Shown piece by piece: positions 1 through 11,846 of a stretch of DNA of 64,000 nucleotides. The stretch covers positions 77,851,679 to 77,915,678 of the forward strand of contig OX638134.1 of the NCBI GenBank assembly GCA_951804985.1, in the 5' to 3' direction. Each line of letters opens with the position of its first letter. Position 1 is the first letter of the stretch. Made by a program: the position numbers and the translations under genes. This DNA comes from Dryomyza anilis (lineage: Eukaryota > Arthropoda > Insecta > Diptera > Dryomyzidae). Below the pieces are notes generated by a model. The model searched no databases. It saw nothing but the letters and a program-made list of their open reading frames with translations, and was not told the origin of the DNA.

Positions 1-125
1 ATAAGTGAAGTTTTTTTTATAAAAGCTCTGTAGTGCGTTTTTTTTTTATAAAAGTTCTTTTTTGAGCTTTTTTTTATAAAAGTTCTTTATTGAGCTTTTC
101 TTTATAAAAAAGCTCACTTTTTTAA
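1..125 (+). repeat. Degenerate copies of the 25-bp hairpin repeat
   Basis: Repeated GAGCTTTTTTTATAAAAG-type words with spacing of about 30-40 bases are visible at the very start of the window. They resemble the better-preserved array at 1119-1850 but have drifted, and the array may continue outside the window. Confidence 0.6.
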
Positions 126-914
126 GATTTTAATGAGTTTATTTCATTTTTTGTGAGATTTTGTCTCCTGGGTCAATCGCTTAGGCTATTTTTCGATTGA
201 TGGATTGATCACTGCCAAATATTTTTGTTTGAATGTGCGTCGTGTTGAAAGGAGTCGAACTGACAGCTCGACAGCTAATGCATGTATCTGCGACTGTATT
301 TCCAGTCATCGTTATGTCCGTCTGTCTTTTCATAATATCGCATATTTGCACATAAGATATATTTTTTCAGTATAAGCTGCATTCTTTCTACCGCAATTCG
401 TGACTTCAAATAGTGTTGCAATCGGCGTTGAGTTTTGTGACTTGAATTTGATATTTCTTCGGCTTATTAAGTCGCGTTTGCACTTTGATTGCAAATCAGG
501 TGTGGATCAAAGGTGACAGATTGACATTAACATATAGCGATATAGAGTTCGTTTATTTTTTAGTTTTTACTATTTTGAGTTGTAGGAGGTTTTAGACAAC
601 AAAATTTAATATGTAATGAGAGTGAATAGGTGTAATTTTTATCGTTAATTCTTTAAAAAAAAGTAAGCCATTTTTAAAAAGTTGAATTTACTTTTTGAAC
701 TATATTTTAATTTCTTGTTTAAATAAATTATTTATTTAAAAAAAAAATGTATGAAACATTCCCAGTAAGCACTTTTTAATGAGCTATTTATAAGTATTTA
801 GTGAAATTTTTATGTTTTATATAAAAATTTGTTGGTGAGTTTATTATTAAAATGTTTTTATTAAATACATGTTTTAATATAATTTAAGTTGTTTATAATT
901 TTTTGTAAAAAGCG
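126..914. other. AT-rich DNA without recognisable gene
   Basis: About 790 bases with no convincing coding frame. Bases 165-560 are slightly GC-richer and non-repetitive, so this could be unique intronic or intergenic sequence. The rest is very AT-rich. Confidence 0.5.
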
Positions 915-1462
915 CTTCAGTGATGTATTCTTATAAAATCTATATTTTAAGTTTTAGCGATTTTTTATAAAAGCTTTTTCTATAAAAACTTCCCATAAAT
1001 TATTTTTGGAAGCAAAATAAACCATTTTATGTAAATTCAATACACAGCTTTTTACTCCCATAAAAAATTTGTTGTGTGAAAGTTTTTTTAGAATTTGCCT
1101 AACTATTTTATAGTGAGCTTTTTCAAAAGCTCTTCAGTGAGCTTTTTACAAAAGCTCTTCAGTGAGCTTTTTACAAAAGCTCTTCAGTGAGCTTTTTACA
1201 AAAGCTCTTCAGTGAGCTTTTTACAAAAGCTCTTCAGTGAGATATTTATAAAAGCTCTTCAGTGATCTATTCTTATAAAACCTATTTTTTTAGTTTTAGC
1301 GATTTTTTTATAAAAGCTTTTTCTATAAAAACTTCCCTCAAATTATTTTTGCAAGCAAAATTAACCATTTTATGTAAATTCAATACACAGCTTTTTAATC
1401 CCATTAAAAAAATTATTGTGTGAAAGTTTTTTTAGAATTTGCCTAACTATTTTATTGTGATT
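915..1462 (+). repeat. Tandem segmental duplication, period about 343 bp
   Basis: The block at 915-1118 is repeated at 1257-1462. Both copies share long stretches such as AACCATTTTATGTAAATTCA and AGAATTTGCCTAACTATTTT in the same order, with scattered substitutions. The GCCTAAC landmark lies at 1097 and 1441. The copies are separated by units of the 25-bp minisatellite, so the duplication probably arose by unequal exchange between satellite units. Confidence 0.8.
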
Positions 1463-1850
1463 TTTTACAAAAACTATTCAGTGGGCTTTTTAAAAAAGGT
1501 CTTCAGTGAGCTTTTTATGAAAGCTCTTCGGTTAGCTTTTTATAAAAGCTTTTCAGTGATATATTTATAAAAGCTCTTCAGTGAGCTTTTTACAAATGCA
1601 CTGCAGTGAGCTTTTTAAAAAAGGTCTTCAGTGAGCTTTTTATGAAAGCTCTTCAGTTAGCTTTTTATAAAAGCTCTTCAGTGAGCTTTTTATAAAAGCT
1701 CTTCAGTGAGCTTTTTATAAAAGAATCTTCAGTGAGCTTTTTATAAAAGCTCTTCAGTGAGCTTTTTATAAAAGCTCTTCAGTGAGCTTTTTATAAAAGC
1801 TCTTCACTAAGCTTTTTATATAAACCTTATAATGAGCTATTTATAAACCT
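1119..1850 (+). repeat. 25-bp hairpin minisatellite
   Basis: Near-perfect tandem units of AGTGAGCTTTTTACAAAAG followed by CTCTTC occur at 1119-1260 and 1490-1850, with TATAAAAG variants. Each unit contains GAGCTTTT and AAAAGCTC separated by about 3 bases, an 8-bp inverted repeat able to form a tight hairpin. The second copy of the 343-bp duplication interrupts the array. Confidence 0.85.
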
Positions 1851-2357
1851 TTTATTGAGCTTTTTATTAGTTTTATCATTATTTTTAGAAGTCCTCTAAA
1901 TAAAAAATGTCTATCAATATCTTTATATTTGCTTTTTTTAGCTTTACTTATAAAAGATTTTTAATAAAAATCTTTTGAGTGAGCATTTTTAAAAGTTCCT
2001 GGGCTTTTTATACAACTTTTTTTTTGTGTAAGCTTTTTTATAAAATCTCAACAGTATGCTATTTATAAAAGCTTTTTAGTGAGCTTATTTGTTTTTTTTT
2101 TAGTTTTTTTAAACAATTGAACTATATAACAGTCATTTAGTTTTGAGTAAAGTTTTCTTCAAATGTTTTATTTTTATTTAAAAAGAGCTTCTGTGTGAAT
2201 TTTGTTGTGCAATTTTTAACCAATTCCTTTTTTAATCAAACAAATAAATTCTCTCACAATTATTCATCGCTCTACTTGCCCAATCTAATCGATTGTAAAT
2301 CACTCTACATTCGTCGCCAATTAATAAGTTATGCACCCGGCAGCATTTAGTAGGTAT
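1851..2357. other. AT-rich DNA, no gene seen
   Basis: Decayed outliers of the 25-bp repeat are visible to about 2090. After that the sequence is AT-rich and apparently unique, with no coding frame or RNA gene that I can support. Confidence 0.5.
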
Positions 2358-2420
2358 AAAATATATATGAAAAAAAAATATATATGAAAAAAAAATATAT
2401 ATGAAAAAAAAATATATACA
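2358..2420 (+). repeat. 17-bp microsatellite-like repeat
   Basis: Three to four perfect units of ATATATATG plus eight A occur with a 17-base period (the G lies at 2369, 2386 and 2403). Confidence 0.8.
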
Positions 2421-3823
2421 AAAAAATACTAAAAACCGCTGTAAACCCCACCCAGAAACAAAATAAACAAAAAAAATTGGTTCAAATTCAAATCAATTCC
2501 GAACTCTGGCCAAAACGCGTCCCCAGGCAGCAGTTTGTGACTCAAATCTGAGCGCAGCTTGGGGACGCTCATTATGCAGTAACTGCAAAAACAACAACAA
2601 CAAACTTAACAACAACAGCAAATTGAAAAGTGGGCCTAAATCAATAAAATTACGCAATCCTACCTCCTCGTGCGACTTCAATTAAATGCAGCGCCAGCGA
2701 TTTCTTGGTTCGCAGCGATTTTCCAGACGACTGCAATTACAACAACAACAAAATCGAAATACAACAACACACGCAAATATGCCACGCCACTTTTTGTACC
2801 ACCTCAGCTCTCACTCACACTCGCATTTATTATGTGGCAACGTTGTCCATTTTGCCGCGCATTCAAATAAATTTTCGAACGCATTTTGGCGGGAAAACAT
2901 TGGAATTTTGACAAACAAAATAAAATTAAAAATTGTTTTTGTAAAAATAAATTTTTAATTTATAGCCATTTATCAATTGAGTTGCTGTGGCTGTGGCTCT
3001 GACTCTGTGTTGAGTTGAGTTGTGTTTTGCTGGAGTTTGCGAATTTGTCACCGACAATGATGGCTACATATTTCAGTGCACAAAAATTTTATTTAATTTA
3101 TTAAGTGAAAAAATTGCAAAAATTTCAACACACACGCGTGTGACTTTATGACAAAAATGTCACACAACATCCAATGTAATAACAGCAACTAACTCTATAA
3201 AAAAAAATAAAAAAAAACTACAAAAGTTGCATCATTTTTTAATTTAAATTAAAAAAACATAAAAACTATCACAAAACTGCCAATCACCTCGGCCTCAAAT
3301 ACCAGTAACTGCAAAATCAATTTTGAAGGTCTTTTTAAAAATTCAAAAAAAATAAAAAAAAAGTTAAACCGCAACTAACAATATCTGCAAAACCACCTCC
3401 ACACTACAACAAAAATTATCAGCAGCAAATATGTCTATGAAAAATGCGCATTTAATAAAGCCATTAAATTATGCTTTTTTTTACTGTTGGTTAAAAAAAT
3501 AATCCGCACTTTATGCATATTTTTGGCAATTTACTGACATTTATTATCATTTTATTTATAGTTTTTTTGTAGTATGCAAAAAAACATTTCGTGTTTGTAG
3601 CAATTAAATTAACGTACATATTTCAAGAATTGTTTTTTTTTTGGTTTATTCGCTATAATATTAGGGTACAGCATCATAACTGCATAATTATGTTGCTTTT
3701 GTAACTGTTTGGAATATGATAAGGAACAAAAATAATGTTCAGTTCCTGATCATGATCGTGGATTTAATGCTCATAGGTTTTCTTTAATTTGGAATGTCAC
3801 TTATTAGTATCACAGTTTTTTTT
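2421..3823. other. Opa-type island grading into AT-rich DNA
   Basis: Bases 2470-2900 are GC-richer with many CAACAACAA runs, and open frames overlap on both strands. None has domain content, and the simple-sequence composition explains the open frames. From 2900 on the sequence becomes AT-rich with poly(A) and poly(T) runs. I see no gene. It reads like unique fly intronic or intergenic sequence. Confidence 0.5.
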
Positions 3824-5185
3824 AATACCCTACACGTAAGATTGAAAGGGTGTATTCATTTTGGTGGGCCGTTTGTAACACCCAGAAGGTGGTCTTTCGG
3901 TTGAAATCACGACTACAGAAAAACTAAAGGTGCTAGATCAGTGCTATATTTTTTATTTATCTACCATATCTGGTTTTGAAAATAGGCATCATCGGTCCAT
4001 TGTGACCTGTGAACCGACCACTTATGTTCAAACACCTAATATAAAATTTATGATCAAATATATAAAAAATAATGTTTTCTTGTGGTTCCCGAAAAAAAAA
4101 CGAAATACGGTATACCTACTCTTTTGTGCTGCAGAAAAAAGCGCTCTTCCAAACATAATTTTTCAGGCATTACATATATCTTTGGAGCTTTATGCAAACA
4201 ACAGTATTATTTCATTGCCAAACATTATTATAATAACAGCCAAACATATTTTTGTTTCATTCAAACATATTTATGTTCAGAATGAGTAATTTTCAGCGTT
4301 CTTGCAAACATATATATGTTTGAATGTGAAAAAACATTTTATTTACATGTAAACATATTTATGTTTACATTTAATTTTAATGTAAAAATAGTAAATTTAG
4401 TGCTAATATCTTCTTTACACAATATTCGTTTTTCCCTATTTTTAAATTGCATTTTTTCTTATTTATATTATAATTATAAAATTAAACTTTTATTTTATTT
4501 TATTACACATATTTTACTTATACCTAATAATTTTATTTCCATCTATTGTTCCTATTTTGTGTTCAGTACCTTACGGATGAATTGGAAATTTCACAAACAG
4601 CCACTATCTGGTATTAACAGTAATTGGCGGTACTTAAACAAATTCTTTCACCAAAAATAACTTTTGAACTATATGAAAAGTATTAATGTGAGTGTTACTT
4701 AGTGTTATTTAATTGTGATATCGTAATGCCAAACATACATATAATGAAAATAATGCTATTATTTTTAAATTTGTTGTCACTCAGTAACAATCACGAACAA
4801 CCAAATACATATAATTCAAAGAACCTTTTATTGACGTTGGGTGTGTTAAATAGCGTAAATATCAAACATACGTATATTAGTATCTGATGAAAAAATATAT
4901 ATTTCTACAGAAACATTAATATAGTAAATTCATTTAAATTCGCGATTAAAGCAATTTATGTTTAAATATCGTATAATAATATTTCAAGCTGAACACAATA
5001 ATTATACAATTCAATTATTATGTAATAAGATATTACTCCCAATATTTATATAGTGATTACGTTATAATTACATTAAAGCATATTCAAACAAATCTTTTCT
5101 ATCCGTGTGGGTATCAAATGAAAGGAAATTCTTCATCGATTGTAAGTTTTAAGTTATTTTCAGTATTCGTATACCCTGGTGACCT
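3824..5185 (+). mobile_element. DINE-1/Helitron-like interspersed element remnant
   Basis: The stretch beginning AATACCCTACACGTAAGATT, with GGGTGTATTC and TTTGTAACACCCAGAAGG just downstream, resembles the left block of DINE-1-type non-autonomous Helitrons in flies: an AATACCCT start, a short self-complementary GGGTRTATT arm, then TTTGTAACRCMSAGAAGG. That comparison is from memory. A matching GTATACCCTGG lies at about 5168-5178 and may mark the other end. Between them is AT-rich DNA with recurring AAACATA and CATATTTATG words and no coding capacity. The boundaries and the assignment of the interior to one element are inferred. Confidence 0.4.
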
Positions 5186-5349
5186 ATGTACCACTTTAAA
5201 TGGTAACCACACAGATTATTTATAGTCGACTTGGAAAGGCTATATCTTTCCTATTTCCTACTAACTTCGTCACGCCAACTATCACAATTTTTCTATTTCA
5301 AAATTTCCCATCTGACTAACCTTCTTTACTGGTTTTTATATCAGTTTTT

Positions 5350-7075
5350 TAAAAATAGCTGTTCATTATGTTTGTTTGGTTATAACTATTATCTTTATTT
5401 ATGTTTAAGCCTATTATGGTTTTTTCGTTTTTGTTTTGGTTTCGGTTTGGTTTTGTTATGCTATTTTTTGAAATTTGTTTTTCATTTCTTCCATTTTTTA
5501 TTTGATTGTTTCTATTTTGGCTTTTGATGTTGTTTTTGTGTTTGATTTTGTGTTTTTGCTTTTGTTTTCCTCTTTAACTTTTGCTGTTGCTTTTGTTTTT
5601 GCATTTTCCTCTTGCTTTTGTGTTACTTTTTTTATTTGGTTTTTGTGGTTTTGATTTTAATTGTGCTTTTGTATTTTCCGTTTTGATTTTGTGTTTTTGT
5701 TTTAAAGTTTTTGCTTTTGTTTTTTTTTTTTTGATTAGGTTTTTAATTTCGTTTTGCTTTTGTGTTTTTGTTTTTGATTTTAATTTTGGTTTTTTTTTTC
5801 GTTTTCGTTTTTGCTTTTGTTTTTTTGCATTGTATTTGGTTTTTGTGTTTTGTTGTTATGTTTTTGGTTTTGAGATTTTGCTTATGTTTTTTTGTTTTTA
5901 GATTATTTGCTTTATTAGATTATTTGCCTTTTTTTTGTTTTGTGTTTTTGTTATTGTGTTTTTCTCGTTTTTGTTTTGGTTTTGTTATGCTATTGTTGAT
6001 TTTAATTGTACTTTTGTATTTTTCGTTTTGATTTTGTGGTTTTGTTTTAAAGTTTTTGCTTTTGTTTTTTTTTGGATTATGTTTTTAATTTCGTTTTGCT
6101 TTTGTGTTTTTGATTTTAATTTTGTTTTTTTTTTCGTTTTTGCTTTTGTGTTTTTGCATTGTATTTTGGTTTTTGTTGTTATGTTTTTGGTTTTGTATTT
6201 TGTGTTTTTGCTTATGTTTTTTTGTTTTTAAATTATTTACTTTATTAGATTATTTAATTTTTTTTAGTTTTGTGTTTTTGCTTTTGTTATTGTGTTTTTT
6301 CTCGTTTTTGTTTTGGTTTTGTTATGCTATTGTTTGAAATTTGTTTTTCATTTCGTTCATTTTTTTATTTGATTATTTCTGTTTTGGCTTTTGATGTTGT
6401 TTTTGAGATTGATTTTGTGTTTTTGGTTTTGTTTTCTTTTTTTTTTTTTGTTTTTTGTTTTTTTGTTTTTGAATTTTCTTTTTGTTTTTGTATTTTTGCC
6501 TTTTTTATTTGGTTTTTATGTTTCTGATTTTAATTTTGCTTTTGTATTTTCGGTTTTGATTTTGTGTTTTTGCTTTTGTTTTTTTTTATTATGTTTTTAA
6601 TTTCGTTTTGCTTTTGTGTTATTGATTTTGCTTTTGTGTTTTTGCACTGTATTTCGGCTTTTGTGTTTTTGCATTGTATGTTGGCTCTTGTGTTTTGCTG
6701 TAATGTTCTTGGTTTTGTGTTTTACTTTTGTTTTTTTTTTTGATTTGCTTATGATTTTTTTAGTTTTGTGTAGTCGATTTGTGTTTTTGCTTTTGTTTTT
6801 TCGATTTTAATTTTTACTTTTGTTTTTGCTTTTTTGTCTGTTGTGTTATTGCTCTTGTATATTTCTTTTGTGTGTTTGCATTAGCTTGTTTTTTTTTTTG
6901 GTTTTAGCTTTTGTTTTCTTTTTGTATTTATGCTTTTGTTTTTATATTTATTGTACTTATGATTGAGTTTTTTTATCTTGTTTTTTTTTGGCTTTTTAGT
7001 GTTTTTGCTTTTGTGCTTTTGTTTTTGCCATAGGTTTGTATTTTTGTTTTCATAATTTTTTGGTATCATATTTTT
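5350..7075 (+). repeat. 1.7-kb T/G-rich low-complexity tract
   Basis: The + strand is almost only T and G, built from TTTTTGCTTTTGTG-like words, with strong strand asymmetry. A tandem period of about 342 bases is visible: CGTTTTGATTTTGTG followed by TTTTAAAGTTTTTGC recurs near 5680 and 6022, with a third related copy near 6550. Open frames rich in Phe, Val, Leu and Cys follow from the lack of A and C and are not genes. The same tract type forms part of the composite element at 33036-34000. Confidence 0.85.
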
Positions 7076-8216
7076 TTGTTCATATATGATGCTATCAAAA
7101 TACCATCCTGATATACGAACATTTATAATAAATCAACGAAATTTTCAGATTTTTAAATAGGTCCTTTTTAAGAAATTTATATTTGAATTGCAAAGGTAAT
7201 TAACACTGACCACACATTCAATTTTGAATGAATGATTTATGTTTTCCAAAAGCCTGTTTTTTTTAGCTTTAAAACGAGACCTTAAAAGATTTTTTAGCAT
7301 ATCTCGTACAAGAGATATTTAATTATGAACTACCATACCCATGGCGCATTTTTTGTAAGTTTGAACTACTGCATCTCTGGAAACAGTGGTTGGAATATAT
7401 ATAAAAAAAATTGTCAATTCATAACTCAATTCGATTTAACAATATGAAATGTCATATGTTAATTTTAAATTTTCTTTCTCATAGAATTGTCTTTATCTAA
7501 TAAATATTAAAACAAGATAAAAATTGGATATTTTAATGTGTTGTAATTTTTAATAATTTTTTTGTAAATATGACATTTTGTAATTATCACAAATATTTTT
7601 TTTTTCTTACTCAGACTCAGAAAATATGTAGAATAATTTTGCTAATTTACAGAAACACTTGTTAAAAAGAATTTGGTTTTGTTTGTTTGTTCATAAAATG
7701 ACAAATATTTTGAAAATATAACAAATAATTTTGTTTTTAACTAACTTTTGGTCGAATGTTGATATTTTGATAACGATTTTGTAAATATGACAAATATTTT
7801 CTCTATTTGACAAATCGTTTGTTAAAAATAATTCGTTTTTTTTTACTTGTCTGTTTATAAATGTGAAATATTGCAACTAATTTAGTTTATTTATGGAAAT
7901 TTGTTTTTTTTTATCTCTCTGTTGATATTTTTTACAATTGTTTTGTAAATATGACAAATAATTTAGCTATTTTAATAAAACACTTAATAAAAATAATTTA
8001 TTTTATTGTGTACCTGATAGTTTTTTAACAATAATTTTGAAAATATATCACAAATATCTCATTAAATATTTTAAAATATTTGTATTTTCATAATACTGTT
8101 AATTTTACAATAACTCTGTTATTATAACAAATATTTTAGTTATCTAACTAAATCACATTTTCAAAATTATTCTATACTTATAATAATTGAATAATTGTTG
8201 TTCTAAAATTGTTGAA
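7076..8216. repeat. AT-rich DNA with degenerate repeats
   Basis: From about 7560 to 8160 the words TTTTGTAAATATGACAAAT and TTGTTAAAAATAATT recur at irregular spacing (7561, 7709, 7783, 7939, 8034), indicating an old, decayed tandem repeat. Bases 7076-7440 are AT-rich and unique, with an imperfect inverted repeat, GGTATCATAT against ATATGATGCTATC, near 7063-7093. I see no gene. Confidence 0.55.
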
Positions 8217-8694
8217 ATATGGCAACACCAACACTTCAACGTCCTGCCACACTGTGCAGCCATCAACAGCAGTCATTCGTCAGACGTCGCTCTGAGCTGC
8301 AGTCGAATCGATTGCTGTTATTGATGCTGTTGATGCCGAACGTGTTGCTGCTGCTACAGCTATTGTGTTCCAGTTCGATTGCAGGCCGGTTTTTAATGTG
8401 CCACACATTTATTTGAGACGCCTGCCGCATAGACCACCGCCTGCGACCTTCTTTTTTGCCAAACAACTACAAAGGCAGCAACAGTTATTAGCGGCAACAA
8501 AGCCAACTGAGCAACAGTAAATTGACAACAACAAAAATATTTACGAGTATTACAAAAACAAAAAAGATGCTGCGCAATTTTTGATTTTTTTTAAATCGCA
8601 TTGAAATCGCGGCACAGCCAACGATATCTGGTGTGTTGACCAAGTTAACAGATGAATGGCTGCAGAGATTAGCAAGTGCTGCAGGAACTATAAC
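8217..8694. other. Opa-type unique island
   Basis: A GC-richer stretch with CAACAGCAG and CTGCTGCTG words. An ATG-initiated frame of 65 codons (8219-8416) encodes mostly Leu and Ser from CTG runs and has no recognisable domain, so I do not call it a gene. The 19-bp minisatellite begins right after it. Confidence 0.5.
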
Positions 8695-9640
8695 AGTAAT
8701 TTTTAATGAAAAATATGATATTAGTGAAAAATGTAATTTTTAGTGAAAATTTGAATTTTTAGTGAAAAATTTAAATTTTAGTGAAATATTGAATTTTTTA
8801 GTAAAAAATTTAATTTTTAGTGAAAAATTGAATTTTTAGTGAAAAATTGAATTTTTAGTGAAAAATAGAATTTTTAGCGAAAAATTGAATTTTTAGTGAA
8901 AAATTTAATTAGCGAAAACTGAATATTTAGTGAAAATTTAAATTATTAGTGAAAAATTTAAATTTTAGTGAAATATTGAATTTTTATTGAAAAATTGAAT
9001 TTTTAGTGAAAAATTGAATTTTTAGTGAAAAATTGAATTTTTAGTGAAAATTTGAATTTTTAGTGAAAATTTGAATTTTTAGTGAAAATTTGAATTTTTA
9101 GTGAAAAATTTAATTTTTAGTGAAAAATTGAATTTTTAGTGAAAAATTGAATTTTAAGTGAAAAATTTAATTTTTAGTGAAAAGTTGAATTTTTAGTGAA
9201 AAATTGAATTTTTAGTGAAAAATTGAATTTTTAGTGAAAAATTGAATTTTTAGTGAAAAATTGAATTTTTAGTGAAAAATTGAATTTTTAGTGAAAAATT
9301 GAATTTTTAGTGAAAAATTTAATTTTTAGTGAAAAATTGTACTTTTAGTGAAACATTGAATTTTGAGTGAAAAATGGAATTTTTTAGCGAAAACTGAATT
9401 TTTAGTGAAAAATTTAATTTTTAGTGAAAATTTAAATTTTTAGTGAAAATTTAAATTTTTAGTGAAAAACTTAAATTTTAGTGAAAAACTTAAATTTTAG
9501 TGAAATATTGATTTTTTATTGAAAAAATTGAATTTTTAGTGAAAAATTGAATTTTTAGTGAAAAATTAAATTTTTAGTGAAAAATTTAATTTTTAGTGAA
9601 AAATTAAAAATTGAGTAAAAATATAGTTTTTTGTGAAAAT
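8695..9640 (+). repeat. 19-bp hairpin minisatellite array A
   Basis: Roughly 50 tandem units of GAATTTTTAGTGAAAAATT, mostly 19 bases long with point variants. Each unit is self-complementary: AATTTTT and AAAAATT flank an AGTG loop. The same family recurs in five more places in this window, in both orientations. Confidence 0.95.
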
Positions 9641-10326
9641 TTTAATTTTTTTTATGAAATCTGTATTTTTTTGGGATTTTATAATATATGTGGCAACACT
9701 GTGCGGTTTGTTCTGCTAACTCAATAAACAAATTGCCAAATTGGCGCACTTCACAGCAGCAGTCGCCGCGTTTCTTGGCAACCACAACAATAGTGCCATT
9801 TACAACAACAACAATTGCTAACACACTAACAACAATACTAACAACTACTAACACAGTCACAAAGTGAACGGTACTGCAGCGGCCTATAACACGATGACGT
9901 TTGTTGCTGCTCGTTGGCAGCCGCCTGACGCGGCTCAGGGACGCGGCAAAATCGCGCGACGTAATGCGACGCGGCATGGCGCGGTTTATTGACCAAATTA
10001 TTGGCTGCATTGCATGTCTCAATAGAAGTAACAAAAAAACAAAAAATAAACAAAAATATAAAAAAAATAAAAAATAAATATAAAAAATAAAGCAAAAATA
10101 TAAAAAAAAACACTCAATTGAACTACAGCATCACACTATAGTGAGCGTTGGCAATAGAAGTGTAGCAATAACATGACAACGGCAACAAAAACAATCAGAG
10201 CAATAGCAGCAACATCAAGGCGTTTGCCAACATTCGCCAGTCTGATTTTTTGAACTCTCTAACGTTATTTTTTTTTTTTGTAGGATTTTGTAATTCTTTT
10301 ACTAATTTTTAAAATATTTTTTTTAT
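9641..10326. other. Opa-type unique island
   Basis: A GC-richer stretch (9690-10015) containing CAGCAGCAG, GCCGCCTGACGCGG and GCGACGCGGCATGGCGCGG, followed by poly(A)-rich and CAACAA sequence. Overlapping open frames on the minus strand (up to 130 codons) are not convincing, because they consist of simple-sequence Val, Ile and Phe runs or basic low-complexity sequence. It may hold regulatory or untranslated sequence. Confidence 0.45.
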
Positions 10327-10352
10327 TAAATATTGTTGTTTTTATAATTTAT

Positions 10353-10740
10353 TTGAATTTCTTTTACAAAAATCAAAAGCAGAAACACAAAAATAAAAAC
10401 AAAAACACAAAAGCAAAACACAATAGTAAAATTGCAACAAAAAAACGCAACAACAAAAAACACAACAACAAAAACCCAAAAATAAAAGTAAAAACACAAA
10501 AACAAAATCAACTACACTATAATTCACCACACTAAAAATCACCACACTAAAATTCACCACACTAAAATGCACCACACTAAAATTCACGACACTAAAACTC
10601 ACCACAGTAAAATTCACCACACTAAAACACACCACACAAAATTCACCACACTTAAATTCACTATACTAAAATTCACCACACGAAAACTCACCACACAAAA
10701 ACTCACCACATAATATCACCACATAATATCACCACATTTA
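10353..10740 (-). mobile_element. Composite interspersed element, fragment (minus)
   Basis: Read on the minus strand, this holds an array of 15-bp AGTGTGGTGAATTTT units (10512-10740) followed by a T/G-rich tract (10353-10511). That order matches the complete copy at 33036-34000. No head or 3' core is present here, so it is a partial copy. Confidence 0.65.
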
Positions 10741-10920
10741 TATTGATGAATAAAACCAAATAACGAAAAAAATTGTGAAAATATAAGTTTTACTAATTTT
10801 TAAAGAACTTCAAACTTTATAATTTGAATATATAAAACATTATTTGATTTGGACAACTTACTGAATAATAAATACGGATTTTGTGTGATCAAAACCCAAA
10901 TTTTTTTGCCATAAATTTTC
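10741..10920. other. AT-rich DNA, nothing recognised
   Basis: An AT-rich connecting sequence without repeat structure or a coding frame that I can support. Confidence 0.4.
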
Positions 10921-11135
10921 ATGGATACAAGATCAAATAGTAATGACATTAATTGCTTATTTTTAAAGCTCCTATCGATTAGCATTATTATTTAAAAATT
11001 ATTTACCGAAATTTTTGTTATTAGCAAGAACAAATTTTGGCAAAATATTTTTAAATAATGATGCCAATCGATAGATGCATTGAAAACCAACAATTCATTC
11101 TTTTACACCACTATTATATCTTCTACCTATAAAAA
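10921..11135. mobile_element. MITE-like imperfect inverted repeat, copy 1
   Basis: Bases 10921-11010 are imperfectly complementary to 11037-11135. TATCGATTAGCATTATTATT pairs with AATAATGATGCCAATCGATA, and the ACAAGATCAAATAGTAATG arm end pairs with the ATATCTTCTACC side. The arms are about 90 bases around a spacer of roughly 25 bases, with no coding capacity. The unit is related to the neighbour at 11183-11441. Confidence 0.6.
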
Positions 11136-11182
11136 GTTACTCCTTCCAAATAGTGAAATTCGATAAATTGAAAATCTGTATA

Positions 11183-11441
11183 TGCCAAAGGGAGAATCTT
11201 TTCGTTTTTTTGTCAAAACTTTTTATTTATACAAGATAAAATAGTAGTGTAAAGCAATTAATTGTTTGTTTTTAAAGCATCTATAAATTGACATCATTAT
11301 TAAAAAATAATTTGCCAAACATTATTCATGCCAATCGATAGATGCTTTAAAAACCAACAATTCATGACTTTGCACCACTCTTTTATCTTGTACCATTAAA
11401 AAGTTATGGCAAAAAAACGAAAAGATTCGCCCTTTTGGCAG
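11183..11441. mobile_element. MITE-like inverted repeat, copy 2
   Basis: The left arm from 11183 (GCCAAAGGGAGAATCTTTTC) pairs with the right arm ending at 11441 (GAAAAGATTCGCCCTTTTGG). Further in, AAAGCATCTATAAATTGACA pairs with TGCCAATCGATAGATGCTTT. The arms are about 120 bases with a short spacer near 11305-11320. The unit shares its interior with the copy at 10921-11135, so a short hairpin family is present as two neighbouring copies. More CGCCC-TTTGGC words follow to about 11610. Confidence 0.7.
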
Positions 11442-11846
11442 GAGAAGATTTAAAAATTTTCGAATTTCGCCCTTTTTATTTTGTTGTTTGTGGCTAAAAA
11501 TATTCAACAAAACCACACAAGATTTTGACACAGTGCACTTGAGGAAAAACTACATTAAAAAATGTAAAAAAAACCCAAATGTCAAAAATTACACATTCGC
11601 CCCTTTGGCATGATAGTGACGATATATTAAAAATATCGCCTAGTTACCTTTTAAATATACAGTACCTACTACTTTACAAAGCGGGAAAAAATATACCTAT
11701 CTCATACACCATTTCTATATAATTTGCAGGTACTGATTTTAACTGCATACTCTGTTTTTTTTTCCTACAACACAATATTTTTAAGAAAATTGCAATCGAA
11801 ATTTTTGGCCCGTTTTCTGAGCCGATTTATAAAGGGTTTTTATTTC
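11442..11846. other. AT-rich DNA, no gene seen
   Basis: AT-rich sequence with related ATTCGCCCNTTTGGC words near 11465 and 11595. No coding frame or RNA gene is recognised. Confidence 0.4.

Noticed and set aside
8695..9640. CRISPR-like array
   Set aside because: Units are contiguous 19-mers with no spacers, in a eukaryotic context. This is a minisatellite.
9642..10113. 130- and 91-codon minus-strand frames
   Set aside because: Val/Ile/Phe simple sequence from GTT and poly(T) runs, overlapping one another in different frames.
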